Shown here: one piece after another, positions 38,331 to 50,520 of the stretch | Layout of the letters: each line of letters opens with the position of its first letter | How positions within the stretch are numbered: position 1 is the first letter of the stretch | Source of the DNA: Oryzias latipes | Lineage: Eukaryota > Chordata > Actinopteri > Beloniformes > Adrianichthyidae | Assembly: GCF_002234675.1 (NCBI RefSeq) | Contig: NC_019866.2 | Location: 20,071,311-20,135,310 of the forward strand | Reading direction: 5' to 3' | DNA length: 64,000 nt | Notes under the pieces: generated by a model | What the model saw: the letters and a program-made list of their open reading frames with translations, nothing else | Database searches by the model: none | Told to the model about the DNA's origin: nothing | Program-made: the position numbers and the translations under genes

Positions 38331-39659
38331 TGATTTAAATCAATCAAAACAAGAATATTGCAAAAAAAAGACAACCAACAGTGGTTTATATCCAAAAAAA
38401 GGTATATCAAACACAGGCTAATTAGTCATAAAAGTGATTAAAAAATACTCATATGTTCACCAAGTTATTAATTCAGATATTACTCTTGAATATAAATAAA
38501 CGTATTTGCTCTGTTGTATCTAGAACATGACACAATGAAACTATTAACTATTGAAGTTGTCACAATAAGTTCAATAGATTGGTTGAAAGGAGTGGGAGGA
38601 ATCAAACTTATATACTGCAATGCCATATGATCAGTACGGAGCATATACCGCTTCATGACAAATAACGTTAGATTGAAATGATGTCAAATGTCATCATCCA
38701 TTTTTTGCAGCTAACAGGTGTGTTGATAACATTTGAGTGTGTGTGTGGACAGGCCCCGCCCTTTTTGTACTACATTTGAACCTTACCGTAACGATAAACA
38801 ACCAGTAAACTTGTTGCTTTATGCTGCTTCATGGTCTTATCCCCCCCTCCCCTCCTATTATCACCCTCCTACCCCCCTCTCTCTCTAACATCCCTCCCTT
38901 TTCTTCCCTTCTTTCCTTTTCCATCCGGTCCAACACCCAAGATTTTCAAACATGGTTGAAATTAATAAAGTTTGGCCTCAATTACAAAAGGGGTTTATTC
39001 AGACATACCTCTGGTTTGTATGAAGATTAATAACCCCTCTTGTTAAAGTAAAATATGTCCAACACAAGAGGCCATCAGCTCTCATCTGTCTGCCCAGCTG
39101 TTGGACAGGACAAGTTAAAAAAAACAAAAACAAACAAATGTCATCATCCAATCAGTGATGTCCCATAGTACCTACCATTTCCAGTTTCCAATAAAAAAGA
39201 AAGACATTTTTTTTCTTCCCCGAAAACGAAAGTAATTTCCGGAAATCAAAACAAAATGTAAAAAATGAAACCAAGAAGAAACCAGAAAAAGTTGGTATTA
39301 TCACTGATTGGATGATGATGTTTGTATATAAATTAAATCAAAAGTTATTTTGCATGAAGTGATACTGGATATCTTCAGGATATAATCAACGATGTCCCGT
39401 AAGACTTGCCATTTCCAGTCTCTCTCTGTGTTTTGCTTTTAACATTTCATTTTGATTTCTGAAAATTACTTTTGTTTATCAAAAATGTTTCATTTTTATT
39501 TTGTTTCATTTTTCTGAATATAGTTTTGATTTATAAAGTGTAATGTTGTTTTTTCTTTGTTATTTTACTTTTTAAATTGTCGTTGTGATCTTTAAAATGT
39601 TTTTGCTTTCATGGGTTTGTTGATGTGATTTGCAATTCACAAAAAATTGTACAAATAAA

Positions 39660-39910
39660 ATCATTATGAATCAGGAGAAGCCACAAAAAAAAAAACTGAT
39701 TGGAAAAGGTCTAGGTTGTGATGTAGAAACTGCGATGGGCGGGTGATGACCTCCTAGCTCCGCTCCATTCTGATGCATCTGCTTGTAAACGACTAGATCC
39801 ATGTTTTCCTCGTCTGAGTTGGTATCTGGCTCAAAATGGTATAGCTGGATAGCTCCAATATTGCTCATATTTTTGTTTCTCTGCTTATGTTAGATTGGGG
39901 ATGTGAGAAG
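39660..39910 (-). repeat. Repeat family A, copy 5 (inverted, open frame)
   Basis: Minus strand reads MSNIGAIQLYHFEPDTNSDE, then ENMDLVVYKQMHQNGAE, without stops. It is the best-preserved version of the family's coding core and lies head to head with the next copy. Confidence 0.75.
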
Positions 39911-39945
39911 CTGTAGAGGTTCTCAGTTTTCTCATACTTGTGTCT

Positions 39946-40430
39946 TAAAGTCCTACTCCAGTCACCTTTTGATATAGTGCAGAAGTGTTCCTGCACTGAT
40001 ATTCCATCATCCCTTTGTTCACACTCTCTCCCGCTAGCTTACCCCAATCTAACAATAGCTGTGCAACAAAAATGGGTGAGAAATATTGTAGCTATCCAGC
40101 CCTACAGTTTTGATCCAGATACCAGCTCGGGCGAGGAAATCAAAGACGTTCATGGATCAATTTGTCTGCAAGAAGGGGCATTAGAATGGAGCGGAGCAGG
40201 GAGCTTGTGGCCCACTGTTTGTAGTTTGTATTTAGAAAATACAAGCTTTTTCAAACACCATTTTTTTTGTCTTGTCCTGATTCATCATGATTTAAACAAG
40301 GAAATACTAATAAATGCTATTTTAATGCTAAATTTCTCTCCATATACAAGTCCTCAAATATTAGAAAAAGAGTACAATTACATGTTAAAAATGCCAAAAA
40401 CACCATTTATTTGGGGTCCTTGACATTTAT
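39946..40430 (+). repeat. Repeat family A, copy 6
   Basis: Starts AAGTCCTACTCCAGTCACCT. The frame has IVAIQPYSFDPDTSSGEE and KDVHGSICLQ. The tail GTCCTGATTCATCATGATTT precedes AATACTAATAAATGC. Confidence 0.75.
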
Positions 40431-42039
40431 GTTGTTGTTGCTGAAGGTAAGGTGAAAAAAACTGTGTTGGAGACGTGATGGTTGCAAAATAAAAGTCCCA
40501 ATTAAATCCTCAAAATTGCCTTTTTATAGATTATTCGATGATTTGCTGTTAACATTGAAGTCTAACATAGTATTTAATGGAAAAGAAATAAAAACAAAAT
40601 TGCATGTTATCTTGATAAAATAGGGGGAAAAGACTGATGAGGTTTTTTTCATAATTATTTCTGTTTGTACAAAAAAATAAGAAAATTGGTTGTAAGTCTG
40701 ATCTGTGTTTTCTGGCACAAAAAACACTTTTTTAAAGGAACAACTGGATTTATCTTCACTGTCATGACCCATCTACCATGTGATATCATCTGAAACTGCT
40801 GCCTAAAGGCCCGTACACACCGGGACGAATATATAATGGTCTCATACAAAAGTGCAGAGCCCTTACGTGAGATAATGTCCTCCCTGTTGTTGTAAATCTT
40901 CTCCTACATTATTGACTTGCACTTTTAAAAGAGACACATTTTACTGAGACGTATACAAAGATAACTATGTTAGATGTGAGGTGACATCTTTTTGGCAACA
41001 CAAAATTCACCTGGCAAGTGTTTGAATGAACCATCTTTCTATCAACAGAATAGTATGTTAACAGTGGAGCACTCTGATGAGTTTTAACAGGCACAGACTG
41101 TTTTTAAATCAAGGAAGACTTTGGTAAAAGTTTTTGATAACATTTTTGTATCTACCAGCTAAGACAGGACCTTCTGATTAATCAATATGTAATAGTTGAC
41201 AAATAATCCAATCTTTTTTTAAGAAGGTATTAATAAGAAGGCTAGACCATAACATAAAAGTATGTTTCATTCTGTTGAGTATTTGTGGCATTCTTGTATC
41301 AAGTCCTCATTACTTTTTATTTACCTTTACATAAGGTGAACTCTCATGCTAAAAGTTTTAGAATATTTACTTGACCATTAGTTATTTTGCGGTTATTGTA
41401 TAAATATTAACTCTTCATAAAGTTCCCAAAAAAAGTCATGTCTATTTCAATAAGGAAGGATATTCTGAATGTGAGTAAAGTTTTTTTTGTGTTCCAGAAA
41501 ATTGTCGGTCCATAATCTTTGGCGGTTGTGTTCTTGGCCGATGAAGTCTAGTTAGCTTGGGATGAACTCTGACCTTAGATGAATAAACCCCAGAGCCAAA
41601 ATGCTGATGGTGGTTAGCGGGTCATTCCAGGTGGAGAATGGGCTGGAAAAAGGCCGGCAAACTGTCTAGAATGCAAACTATTCATGTATATAAAAGCAAA
41701 AATAGGATTGTAATTGGCTGAGAAAAAGGCATTCTATTTACTGTAGCTATTGGTCCAGACTGAATATTGTGTGTAGAGTGATGTAACAAGCTGGAGGTGA
41801 GGTGGATCTTTAAGAAAATTGCACCAAAGTCTTACATAGTATTGATTATTTGCCAATTAGTTTTTAATTTGTTACAGATTAATAGAGTCATTTTCTTTCT
41901 TGTAGTTTGAAAATATAGGGTTTATTGTGGGGGTTACTTTCTAAAAATAACCTGCGATGGGTGAAATCTGTAAAGTACAATTACAGATGTTTAAGGCTGT
42001 AAAACTCCTAATGTCACTCAACAACTGTTGATGCAAATA
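40431..42039. other. Non-coding, nothing identified
   Basis: AT-rich, no gene or nameable repeat. Confidence 0.45.
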
Positions 42040-42260
42040 ACGGATTTCCAGCGGATTGTAAAGTAGAGAAAAGCAGCCTTGTGGTGATATACAACACTTT
42101 ACAGTTACATGCTTACGCAAACCACAAAAATCAGCTGATTTTGTGGCGGAGAAAGGCTGTGCTCCTCATGTGTAAAGGCTGGGACTCACTGGGGATGTTG
42201 ATCGCCGAACATCTTTGACAGTTGCATTGTGTGTGTGGATCATTCAGATCGATGCAGATG
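42040..42260 (+). repeat. Dispersed repeat family B, copy 2
   Basis: GTAGAGAAAAGCAGCCTTGT, ATACAACACTTTACAGTTAC and AAATCAGCTGATTTTGTGG repeat the order seen near 11.1 kb and, inverted, near 50.2 kb. Confidence 0.65.
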
Positions 42261-44499
42261 TGAGACTCTGTGACTGTCGAGGCCTTTTTACATTTATTTT
42301 GCATATGTTGGGGTGTGTGCTGGTAAGCTGTTCCTCTTTGTTTTTATAATTGTGAGTGCACCAGGAAGAAAAAAACCCCATCAGTAAGGTGGAGTTGTGA
42401 AGAATGGAGGAAAGAAAGAAAAACAAATGCGTGCAATATCCAGTCGTGGACAGGAATAAGACAAGCAAAGTCAGGCTGAGTTTTTCTGTTTTCACTTTAG
42501 CAAACGGTGGGTCTTTACTCTCCATTTTTCTCACTCCTGTAATCACTCTTTTCCGTGCGTCCTGTTCCTTTTTTGCGCTCTATCTCACTTTGAAACTACT
42601 CTGCTCCCCACATCGTTTTTTTCTCATGTAAGGCTCCATTTCTCCCTCACTTTCTTTGCTGGGTTTATTCTTCATTTTCACATGTTTTCAATTAAAGCCA
42701 GTCCTCTTAAAAATGTTCAGTTATGGAGGTGATTTCAGCTGAGAGCCCAGCAAAAACATAACATTACTGCTGGATGAAAGAATTGTCATCAGATCTGGTT
42801 AAATTTGCAGTGTTAGCCACTTTCCAGGCTATTGCACTGCCAATATTCTTTCAATTTCATGTGTCAACTCTCTTCTTGCTTCCGAAAGCTTTTTTAATGA
42901 ATGACATGTTTACTTGCTTACAGGTAACAGGTAATGATGCAATAGTCTTGATGTTCTTGCCCTCTGGATTTTTTTTATAATACAATAAAGTTACTTTCCT
43001 TTATTTAGGGATGAAAAGAACCATCTTTACGTGCTTATCATATTTCAAAAAGCAATTTATACAATAGAATAATTGGCAAAAAAGGATTTAAACGATAAGC
43101 TTTGTAGTCTGGAAAATAATATCGACAGTATTGCTTGTGAAAAAATGGGGCAAAAAGATAAAACCTAATTTTTTGGCTAAACTCATAATGGGTATTGTAA
43201 TTAATGCTGCTTTGTGTTTATATGTTTTAGGTCACATTCGAATATACTAGAGTTTTCTAAACTACCAGCAATCCATTTAAAGATAAAACATACCAGCCCT
43301 TCACAAACCTTTTAGTGTAGCTTAAGCATCAGACTTTTGTTTAACTGCAGCCTTATTTCATTTAAAAGTGTTGTATGTCAGAGTGTTGTTCATTCAGTTT
43401 GACCCATGGGATAACAGGATTTCCAAACAATCTGATAAAAGATGAATGAAGTTTTATTTTGAAAACCTAAGAGGACGTAATAATCGACCACGGTATCTTA
43501 CCTTAGAGGGTTCTGCAGTGAGTTACCAATGATGCGGTTCTGAGGGTGTTTTACAACAATAAATCATACAGTTTCATTCTGAGAGCAACGCTGAGTGGTG
43601 TGTCACCGTTAACCGCATGTCCTGGTAAAGCAGGGTTAACGGTATGATGTCATGGTACGACGCTGGCAACAGCTTGTTAACATAAAGTGGATAGGTGAAG
43701 TCTAACAGTGTATAGCACCAAATACTTCTTCATGCAAAACATTTATAATGCAAAGCTTTGGGTCTAGTTTGACCGTAGTGATCTGAATTAGCACAGAAGA
43801 TCAATACAGATCACTGGCAGCCACCAAAGTTTTTTTTACACAAACATTATGATTCTTGTAGAATAAGTTGATTGAGGCAGTGAAACGACTGATAAACCAA
43901 ACAAGCTCCGTTGAAATTCTGAATGCTAACATTTAAAGTACAGAATGAGCTTTTCTTGAACTTTCTCTTTGGATTTTAGGAAGACCGTTTCAGTTATCAG
44001 TTCCATCTTTGCTTACAATAATTAAAATCTGAATACAAACTGTCAAAAAATGGTTTAATATTGCTCTAAGGTAAATAAACATGATGGAAACCTAAAACAA
44101 TCTCTGAATAAACAAAGAAGGTTAAAACCCGCAAAACTAAATAAAAGCACCACAGAATAAAAATGCACAAAAACAATTCAGAACCTGAGCAAACAAGAAA
44201 ACAAAAAGGTGATAAAAAAATCTTACATTTTTTTATGTGGAGGCATGTGGTGTCCAAAGATTGAGCACATTTTAAAGCTATAAAGATTATCTATGTAATC
44301 TCAGTTAAAAAGTAGGACACGACATATTAGATTGTTATAAAATTGTCAGAAGATGCTTTTGATCTCTCAATCTGATCATTGCCAAGGTGTTGGAAAAAAC
44401 GTTTTGGTCTATTTTAAGAAATATATCTTGAACACAGACAATTAATAACTTTAGTTAATTCAAGTGAAATTTCTTTTATATTAGTCCAAGTTATATATA
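42261..44499. other. Non-coding, nothing identified
   Basis: No gene, RNA or nameable repeat supported; AT-rich with scattered short frames. Confidence 0.45.
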
Positions 44500-45238
44500 C
44501 AGTGATCCCTTGCTATAACGCGGTTTGCTTTTCACGGTTTCGCTACTTCACGGATTTGCATCGTGCATTGTATTCTGCATTCTGATTGGCTAAAAAGTCA
44601 CTCCGCTTCTTCTCTACCTGTGCGTCAATAACGTTGCAGTTTAATATGTGCACGTACGTAAATCAGCTTGCCAAATTTTCATTACTACGTGCAAATTCTC
44701 TTGATGGTGGCATGTCGGTGTATAAGGATCTTTTTGCAAAGCAGAAAAAAGAGCGACAACAACTGCCTATCACTATGCTCTTCTCCCGAACAAACACAGC
44801 TTCACCGTGGGCTTCAAAAGAAGAAAACACTGCAGAGCGGAGTCAGGATGCAGCGGCTCAGTCTGTAGAGCAGTGAAATACACCTGAGTCACTATTTGTC
44901 CCACTGTACTTTGTATTTTTTTCATAATCATTTTAAATTTTCTCCCGTTTAATCCAATACTCGGGTCGCGGTGGGCGGGGCTAATCTCCGCAATTTGAAG
45001 CCTTCTGTTCACATTCATTAAAATTATTTTTTGACTGTACAGTACAGAGTTATTTGTTGAAAAAAAGGTTTCTAAAGTACTTTTATTTGTGAAACAAATG
45101 CTTGAGCTTGTAAATTGGTTTGTTCTTTCTTTTCAATGTATAATAGAGTATTTAATTGTATAATAATAGTTTAAAAAAATAAAGGTTTCTACTTCACGGA
45201 TTTGGAACGTAACCCCCGCGAAAAACAAGGGAGTACTG
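44500..45238. mobile_element. Tigger-like (pogo-group) deletion derivative
   Basis: TA at 44498-44499 and 45239-45240 flank a 739-bp element. Ends are CAGTGATCCCTTGCTATAAC at the left and, on the opposite strand, CAGTACTCCCTTGTTTTTCG at the right, the signature of fish Tigger-type elements. The interior frame at 44586-44876 includes KKERQQLPITMLFSR and ends AERSQDAAAQSVEQ. This resembles the C-terminal tail of a Tigger transposase; the catalytic part is absent. Confidence 0.75.
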
Positions 45239-45990
45239 TATATATATAAAAATTTATGTGGCTGTACTTTTCACACTCTGTCAGTAGAGTTTTTTATTTT
45301 TCATTTTGATGTGCTGGCCTTTCACAAAAATGTCCCAGAGTAATGAGGTTATAGTGACCTACCAGCAGAGGCTCTTGTGGTTAACTGAAAAACATAAAGT
45401 AAAAACCTACATACAAAAATATGACACATAAAGAGGGTTATCAGGTAAATATAATTTCCAAGTAAATCAAGGTGTCATCTGCATAAAAGGGAAACTGAGT
45501 TCCCATTTTTTGGAAATAACACAAACATACTAGTCTGTTAAGACCAGGTTTACATCTGTTTTACTTTTAGATGTGACATGATTTGTAAATGGCAGACATA
45601 ATTGTGTAAAGCAGTACAGTCTAAATTTTGAAAATGTCAATTTTTGGTCCAAAGTTTTAAGCTTTATGTTACAATAAACAATAGACTTTTCCATGAAATT
45701 AAATCCTTCATAAATAAGTACCAAAAACACAAAAAATTGCAGTGTAAAATGCAGGGCCCCTTTAATTAAAATGTAAAATTTGTTGATAAATGAAGAACTT
45801 TTAAGGTTTGACCTGTGAAAATATAAGTTTGTTTTTATAATTTAGAGGCTTTAACTTTGAACGATGCATCCCACTCGGGCCTGAGCTGCATACACCTTTC
45901 TGTGAGGAATGAGGTCCTTGTGGATGGGTGCCTACATAAATCAAGATGCACTATAAGGCTACTTTTTAATTAAAACTGTGAATCAGTCTG
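45239..45990. other. Non-coding, nothing identified
   Basis: No feature that I can support. Confidence 0.45.
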
Positions 45991-45999
45991 CCCTGATTA

Positions 46000-46480
46000 T
46001 GAATTGTACTCTGCTGCCACTGAATAAAATATACAGGAGCTTATCTTCTCCCTCCCTCTTCCTGTCTCTGTCTCATTCAGGCAGCTCCTCCTTTTCCTTG
46101 TCAGGTTCCCCTTTTTAGCTACCAACTCAATTTCCCAGAAATGGAGAATGTCCACAGCGGCCCGTGGCTGTGCACTAAAACTGAAGGCTGATGGCATTGT
46201 GAAATAGCCGAGGAGCTTAGTGGTTGCATAAACATAATAACTGGATATGAAGGTCTGATGCTGTCGCGGTCAACACCGTTATATCACACAAAGCAGCAAG
46301 GAGGACAAAATCACCTCCAGAGAAAACGGCCACAACCTCCCTCTGCTTTAATTGGGTTTTAGCTGCAGCCAAAGATTAAAACAATATCTTAGTGCTTAGA
46401 TTTGACTTCAAAGGAGTCCCATTTTCCTGTAATCATTAGAGAACATTTGCATTAATTGTCTTAACCTCACGAGTGCCTAG
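46000..46480. other. Candidate conserved non-coding element
   Basis: Repeat-free, compositionally balanced stretch with ATGAATTGTACTCTGCTGCC, GGTTGCATAAACATAATAAC and CATTTGCATTAATTGTCTTA. The octamer-like ATTTGCAT and homeodomain-like TAATTG words are suggestive only. Confidence 0.3.
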
Positions 46481-47099
46481 TTTTTCAATATTGAATGCCT
46501 TGTCATTATTATTTTTTTTCCACGAAAAGTTTTTTATGCAGTTTTTAACCTACCTATAAAAAAACTGGATGAGTGATGAGCATAAAATATCCCTAATTTA
46601 AGGGTAAACCAGAGCTGCATCTATTTTTCATGGCTTCCTCTTCTTCTGTCTTCTACTTGTCTAGTTTCATTAGAAAACGTAAGAACATCCTGTACATCAT
46701 GCAGGGATACACCAAGTCTTTGCTTAATATCTCCTTTGGAATTACCTTGTTGAAGCAAATATACTATTTTAGGGCCGTCAGGTCGAATTATCTTTACATG
46801 TGTTTTTTCCTTTTTTTTTTTTTTTTGTTTTGCTGACAGAAACTAAGCAAATAGGGGCTGATGTTAGGTTTTACGCACTTATAATTTGCTTACACGCTAT
46901 TGTCACCATAATATGATTATCTCAGTTCTATCTTTTAGTAAGAAAACTATGACGTAAAACATCCTGACTATACCAGATATGACGTTTCTGTGCTGCTTGA
47001 TTGAATGACCCACTTTTATGTTATCAACCCTGGCCACCAATAAAACCAGACTGGACACACTGGGAAGGCAGAACTCCTCTGTGACAGCTTTGCGCTGTG

Positions 47100-47335
47100 A
47101 CAGACGGGCTTCTCCTTCTGCAGAAGTCTAACACAAAATCTCCTCTCAAATGTGGTTCTTCTCTTTGTTAGGGAAAGGTCAAAACCCTGACACCAACCTT
47201 GGGCAAGACACTGAAACGAGTGTCTTGCCCAAGGACAATTGGACGCGTGGGCGGGCAAGGCGGGAATCGGACCTGTCTTCTGACCAGAGGTCGACCAACC
47301 CCACCGCTGCACCATGGTCTCCTCCAAAAACCTAA
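47100..47335. repeat. Fish repeat with 16-bp palindromic stem
   Basis: CCTTGGGCAAGACACT (47197-47212), loop GAAACG, then AGTGTCTTGCCCAAGG (47219-47234): a perfect 16-bp stem. The adjoining GGACAATTGGACGCGTGGGC and CACCGCTGCACCATGG match a repeat widespread in fish genomes. Confidence 0.7.
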
Positions 47336-47439
47336 ATATAAAAAAGTGATCATGATGAACATAATGCATTTCAGTCCTTATAATTAAGCCTGCAAGTGTC
47401 ATAGTTTAATTACACACTAAGTAAGTGTCCATCAGATTA

Positions 47440-47800
47440 CATTGGAGGGTTTTTTATGTAATTCCCATGAGCAGGTATAAGTACAGAATGGAGAGGAATA
47501 TTTTTTCACTTTCCTGTAGGTGCTTTTCTTATGATTAGTGCATGCTCCTTGCATGCCCCATACAGGTTTGGCAATTTTTTGCCCGCAAACAGCTTGTTGT
47601 AAAGGGCAATTGTTACTAATGCCCTACTAATGACTAGAGTGCGATATAAGGACACCATATGACAGCACTACCCATGCGTCATAAGTGTGTGCAACTTACA
47701 TTACTCATGAATACTTCACTACACTTACCGCATGGACAAGAATTATACGTTCTATTGTCAACAAGCATCAAGGGAACTGAAATCCACTCTTGATGCCTAG
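47440..47800 (+). repeat. Dispersed repeat family E, copy 1
   Basis: CTAATGACTAGAGTGCGATA, AAGGACACCATATGACAGCA align with the right flank of the hAT element at 55.7 kb. Here the sequence is uninterrupted. Confidence 0.55.
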
Positions 47801-50139
47801 ACAACCAAAAACCTGCACCACCCATGCCACTATATCTTTAGATTTTAAGAACCTTAAACGTCAAGTGCAAAATTGGAACTGATTTTACTCTTTTCAAATA
47901 TCCAGCACTGTTTTGTCAGACTGAATAAGTTAGATCTAAATCTATGAGTATATTTATATGAAAAACAGCAAGTCCTAAAAGGGGCTCTCATGAGCACTGC
48001 CAGGTCGAAGCTTAACAGCATGTCTGCTTCAAGCTGCCTTATTGCAAATTTATGAACTTTGCGTGTCTTGCAAGCAAAACTGACATCGTCCTGGGGAGAT
48101 AAGAGTTGAGACGGCCTCTTTGGAGTGGAAGACAGTTCAATAGAGTGCAGCAGAGCTGGAAAGCAGCGCAGAGCTGCCACCGCTGATTTCCTTATCGTTA
48201 TATCAGCCAGCGAGTGAAGGGAGGAAGGACTAACAAGAATTCAATCTCCCAGCTTTGCACAAACAAACTCATGAATGATAATGGGTTGCTAATTGAAGGT
48301 ACTGGAGCGATTCACCCTGCTGACTGTGCCACTGCAAATGGAGTCCTCTGCGTAACCATGGCGACAGGCGCAGAAAGGCTCTGGAGGTCGCCTGACCTGA
48401 ACTGGCATCAGATCATCTTTTACACATGTTCCTCTCTCGTCAGTGCTGCCGTTTGGTGTTATTTACATCTATGATTATTTATATAAATTAAAAAGTAAAA
48501 TTTTGGAAATGGGGCTTCAGTAAGTTGAAAAGTTAGTTCAGGAGGATTTTGGAGGATATAGATTTCAAATATCCTACATTTTTTTAAACCTTTTTTTCAA
48601 TGTAATCAATTTTTGCTTTGGTGGAAAGATAGTTTGAAGGTGCTCTTTCATTTTATTTTAATACGCTGTTATTATATAAATTGTCTGTCTGTTATGTCCG
48701 TGTCATTGAGCTCTTCAGGCGGGTTTCTGTGCTACACCATCACAGGGGTGAGTACTGACTTTGGGGCAGAACACAGCGATCACACCAATTCTTTTGGCAG
48801 ACACTCCTAAGCAGAGATGACAGGCAGTTTAGTGCACCAACTGCTGTAAAATACGGTCGAAAAGTGTTCAGGATTCTGATGCCATCACTTCCCTTTGGCA
48901 GGAGAGGGAGGGAGATTGTGGATTCAGGCCAGTAAAAGGTCAAACTGGGGTCCTCAAGACCCAAAAACACTCAAAGTCTCTGCAGACAGTCTCAAATTGT
49001 CACCCATGCCTTGAACTTGTAAATATATGTATAGATATAAAAATATATATACGTATATAAATAGCATTTCATGTTTTCAGATATGCCTTTACTCAGTCTA
49101 CAGAAGTTTAAAGACATTCTCAGTTACAGACATTGTCATAAAGGCACCAACCGATTGACATGATTTGTTGGTTTTCTAAAGAAGTCATATTTTTCTGCTA
49201 TCATTTTTATGTAGGTGTAAAAAGATGAGAAAAAAAGATTCCTTGATTTTTTTATTTTGAACAGATTAATCAGTTTTTCCTTTTTTTAAGGAAGTACACT
49301 CTGGTGTAGTTTTTTTTCATTTATGGAAAAATCTTCAAATCCTTATTTCTCTGGAAAATATAAACTGCATCGACTGCTTTTTTGTCTAATTTTGAAGAAA
49401 CCACTTTTAGCCAAAAATATGTTTTTTCATGTTGTTCTTGATCATCTCTTCTTGAGGAATACAACAGACAGCTACAAGATTGAATGCTGAGATGCAGCCA
49501 CACCTCTTGGTTCCAAACTTGACCAGATGCAGCACTTCCTTAAAAGTCCCCTGGAAGCAGACTTCAGAAGGGAACAATTTTCCATAGACCCCCATGCTAA
49601 AAAGTCAGATTTTATGACAAAAATATACTTTTTATAGTCCTACTCAATCTGTTGTTTTAAGCACATGGTTGAGTTGGGCAAGGCTATTGTCCACATCCCA
49701 CTTCAGGCGTCATTTTTACTTTTTAAAATCCCAGGTGTGACATCAAAAATGAGCTCTCCCATGTTTTTAAGTTTATAACTACCATGACTTCTTCATGCTG
49801 ATGTACTGCCCCCATGCCGCCAATGAGATTTCCTGACATCCCATTGATAGTAGCAAGTCAAATGTGAACAAGGTAAATTCAGGGGTGTCGGGGCAGTTGT
49901 AGTAAAGTCATATTCTACACATCCATCTTCAAGCCATATTTATAAAAAACCTTCAATATTATGGCATCTTAAACTCCATAAAAGATTGATTCTAAGTCCT
50001 ATTTTCTTACACATTCAAATATAAATATGTGGTTTTAATGGAATCAATTTGACCAATTTAAATTGGAGCCATCTTGAATCAGCCAACTCTTTTTCTTTGT
50101 CCGGATGAGTTTTGTTATGTTCTCTGTTCAGAGCTGTTG
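47801..50139. other. Mostly non-coding; possible repeat remnants
   Basis: No gene supported. The block 48700-49000 with GGCAGGAGAGGGAGGGAGAT could be a degenerate LINE 3' end, followed by a TA-rich tail near 49025-49065; too weak to call. Confidence 0.35.
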
Positions 50140-50520
50140 CCGGTGATATTTAAATAATAGACACTCTTTGACATGCTGTAACTCTTAGAGTGTTTATCGA
50201 AACGATTAATGTGTATCAGCTGATTCTTATGTGGAGAAAAAAAGTGATTTTTTTCAAATCGGCTTTGCACCGTTATGCAACACATTACTAATGTAAAGTG
50301 TTGCATAACGGCGCCATAGCTGATCTCTCCACAACAGAATCAGCTTATTTACGTGGATTGTGTTAGTACTTTACTGCTGTACAAAGTTGCACAAAGCTGC
50401 TTTTCTTCTGCTTCTGGAATTACACTAAAGTGCCTATATCATGCTATTCCAAGCCTTTCAGAGTGAAATATCCATATAAATGATTACATATTACTCTGGT
50501 ACACTAAAGAAGTGATTTCA
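50140..50520 (-). repeat. Dispersed repeat family B, copy 3, with hairpin
   Basis: Inverse of the copies at 11.1 and 42.0 kb. It includes a hairpin with arms 50270-50288 and 50293-50311 (CCGTTATGCAACACATTAC against its complement, one mismatch, 4-nt loop), the strongest foldback in the region apart from the TA array. Confidence 0.65.

Noticed and set aside
48700..49065. Possible second LINE 3' end
   Set aside because: Only a vague resemblance, with no conserved residues comparable to the element at 9.1 kb.
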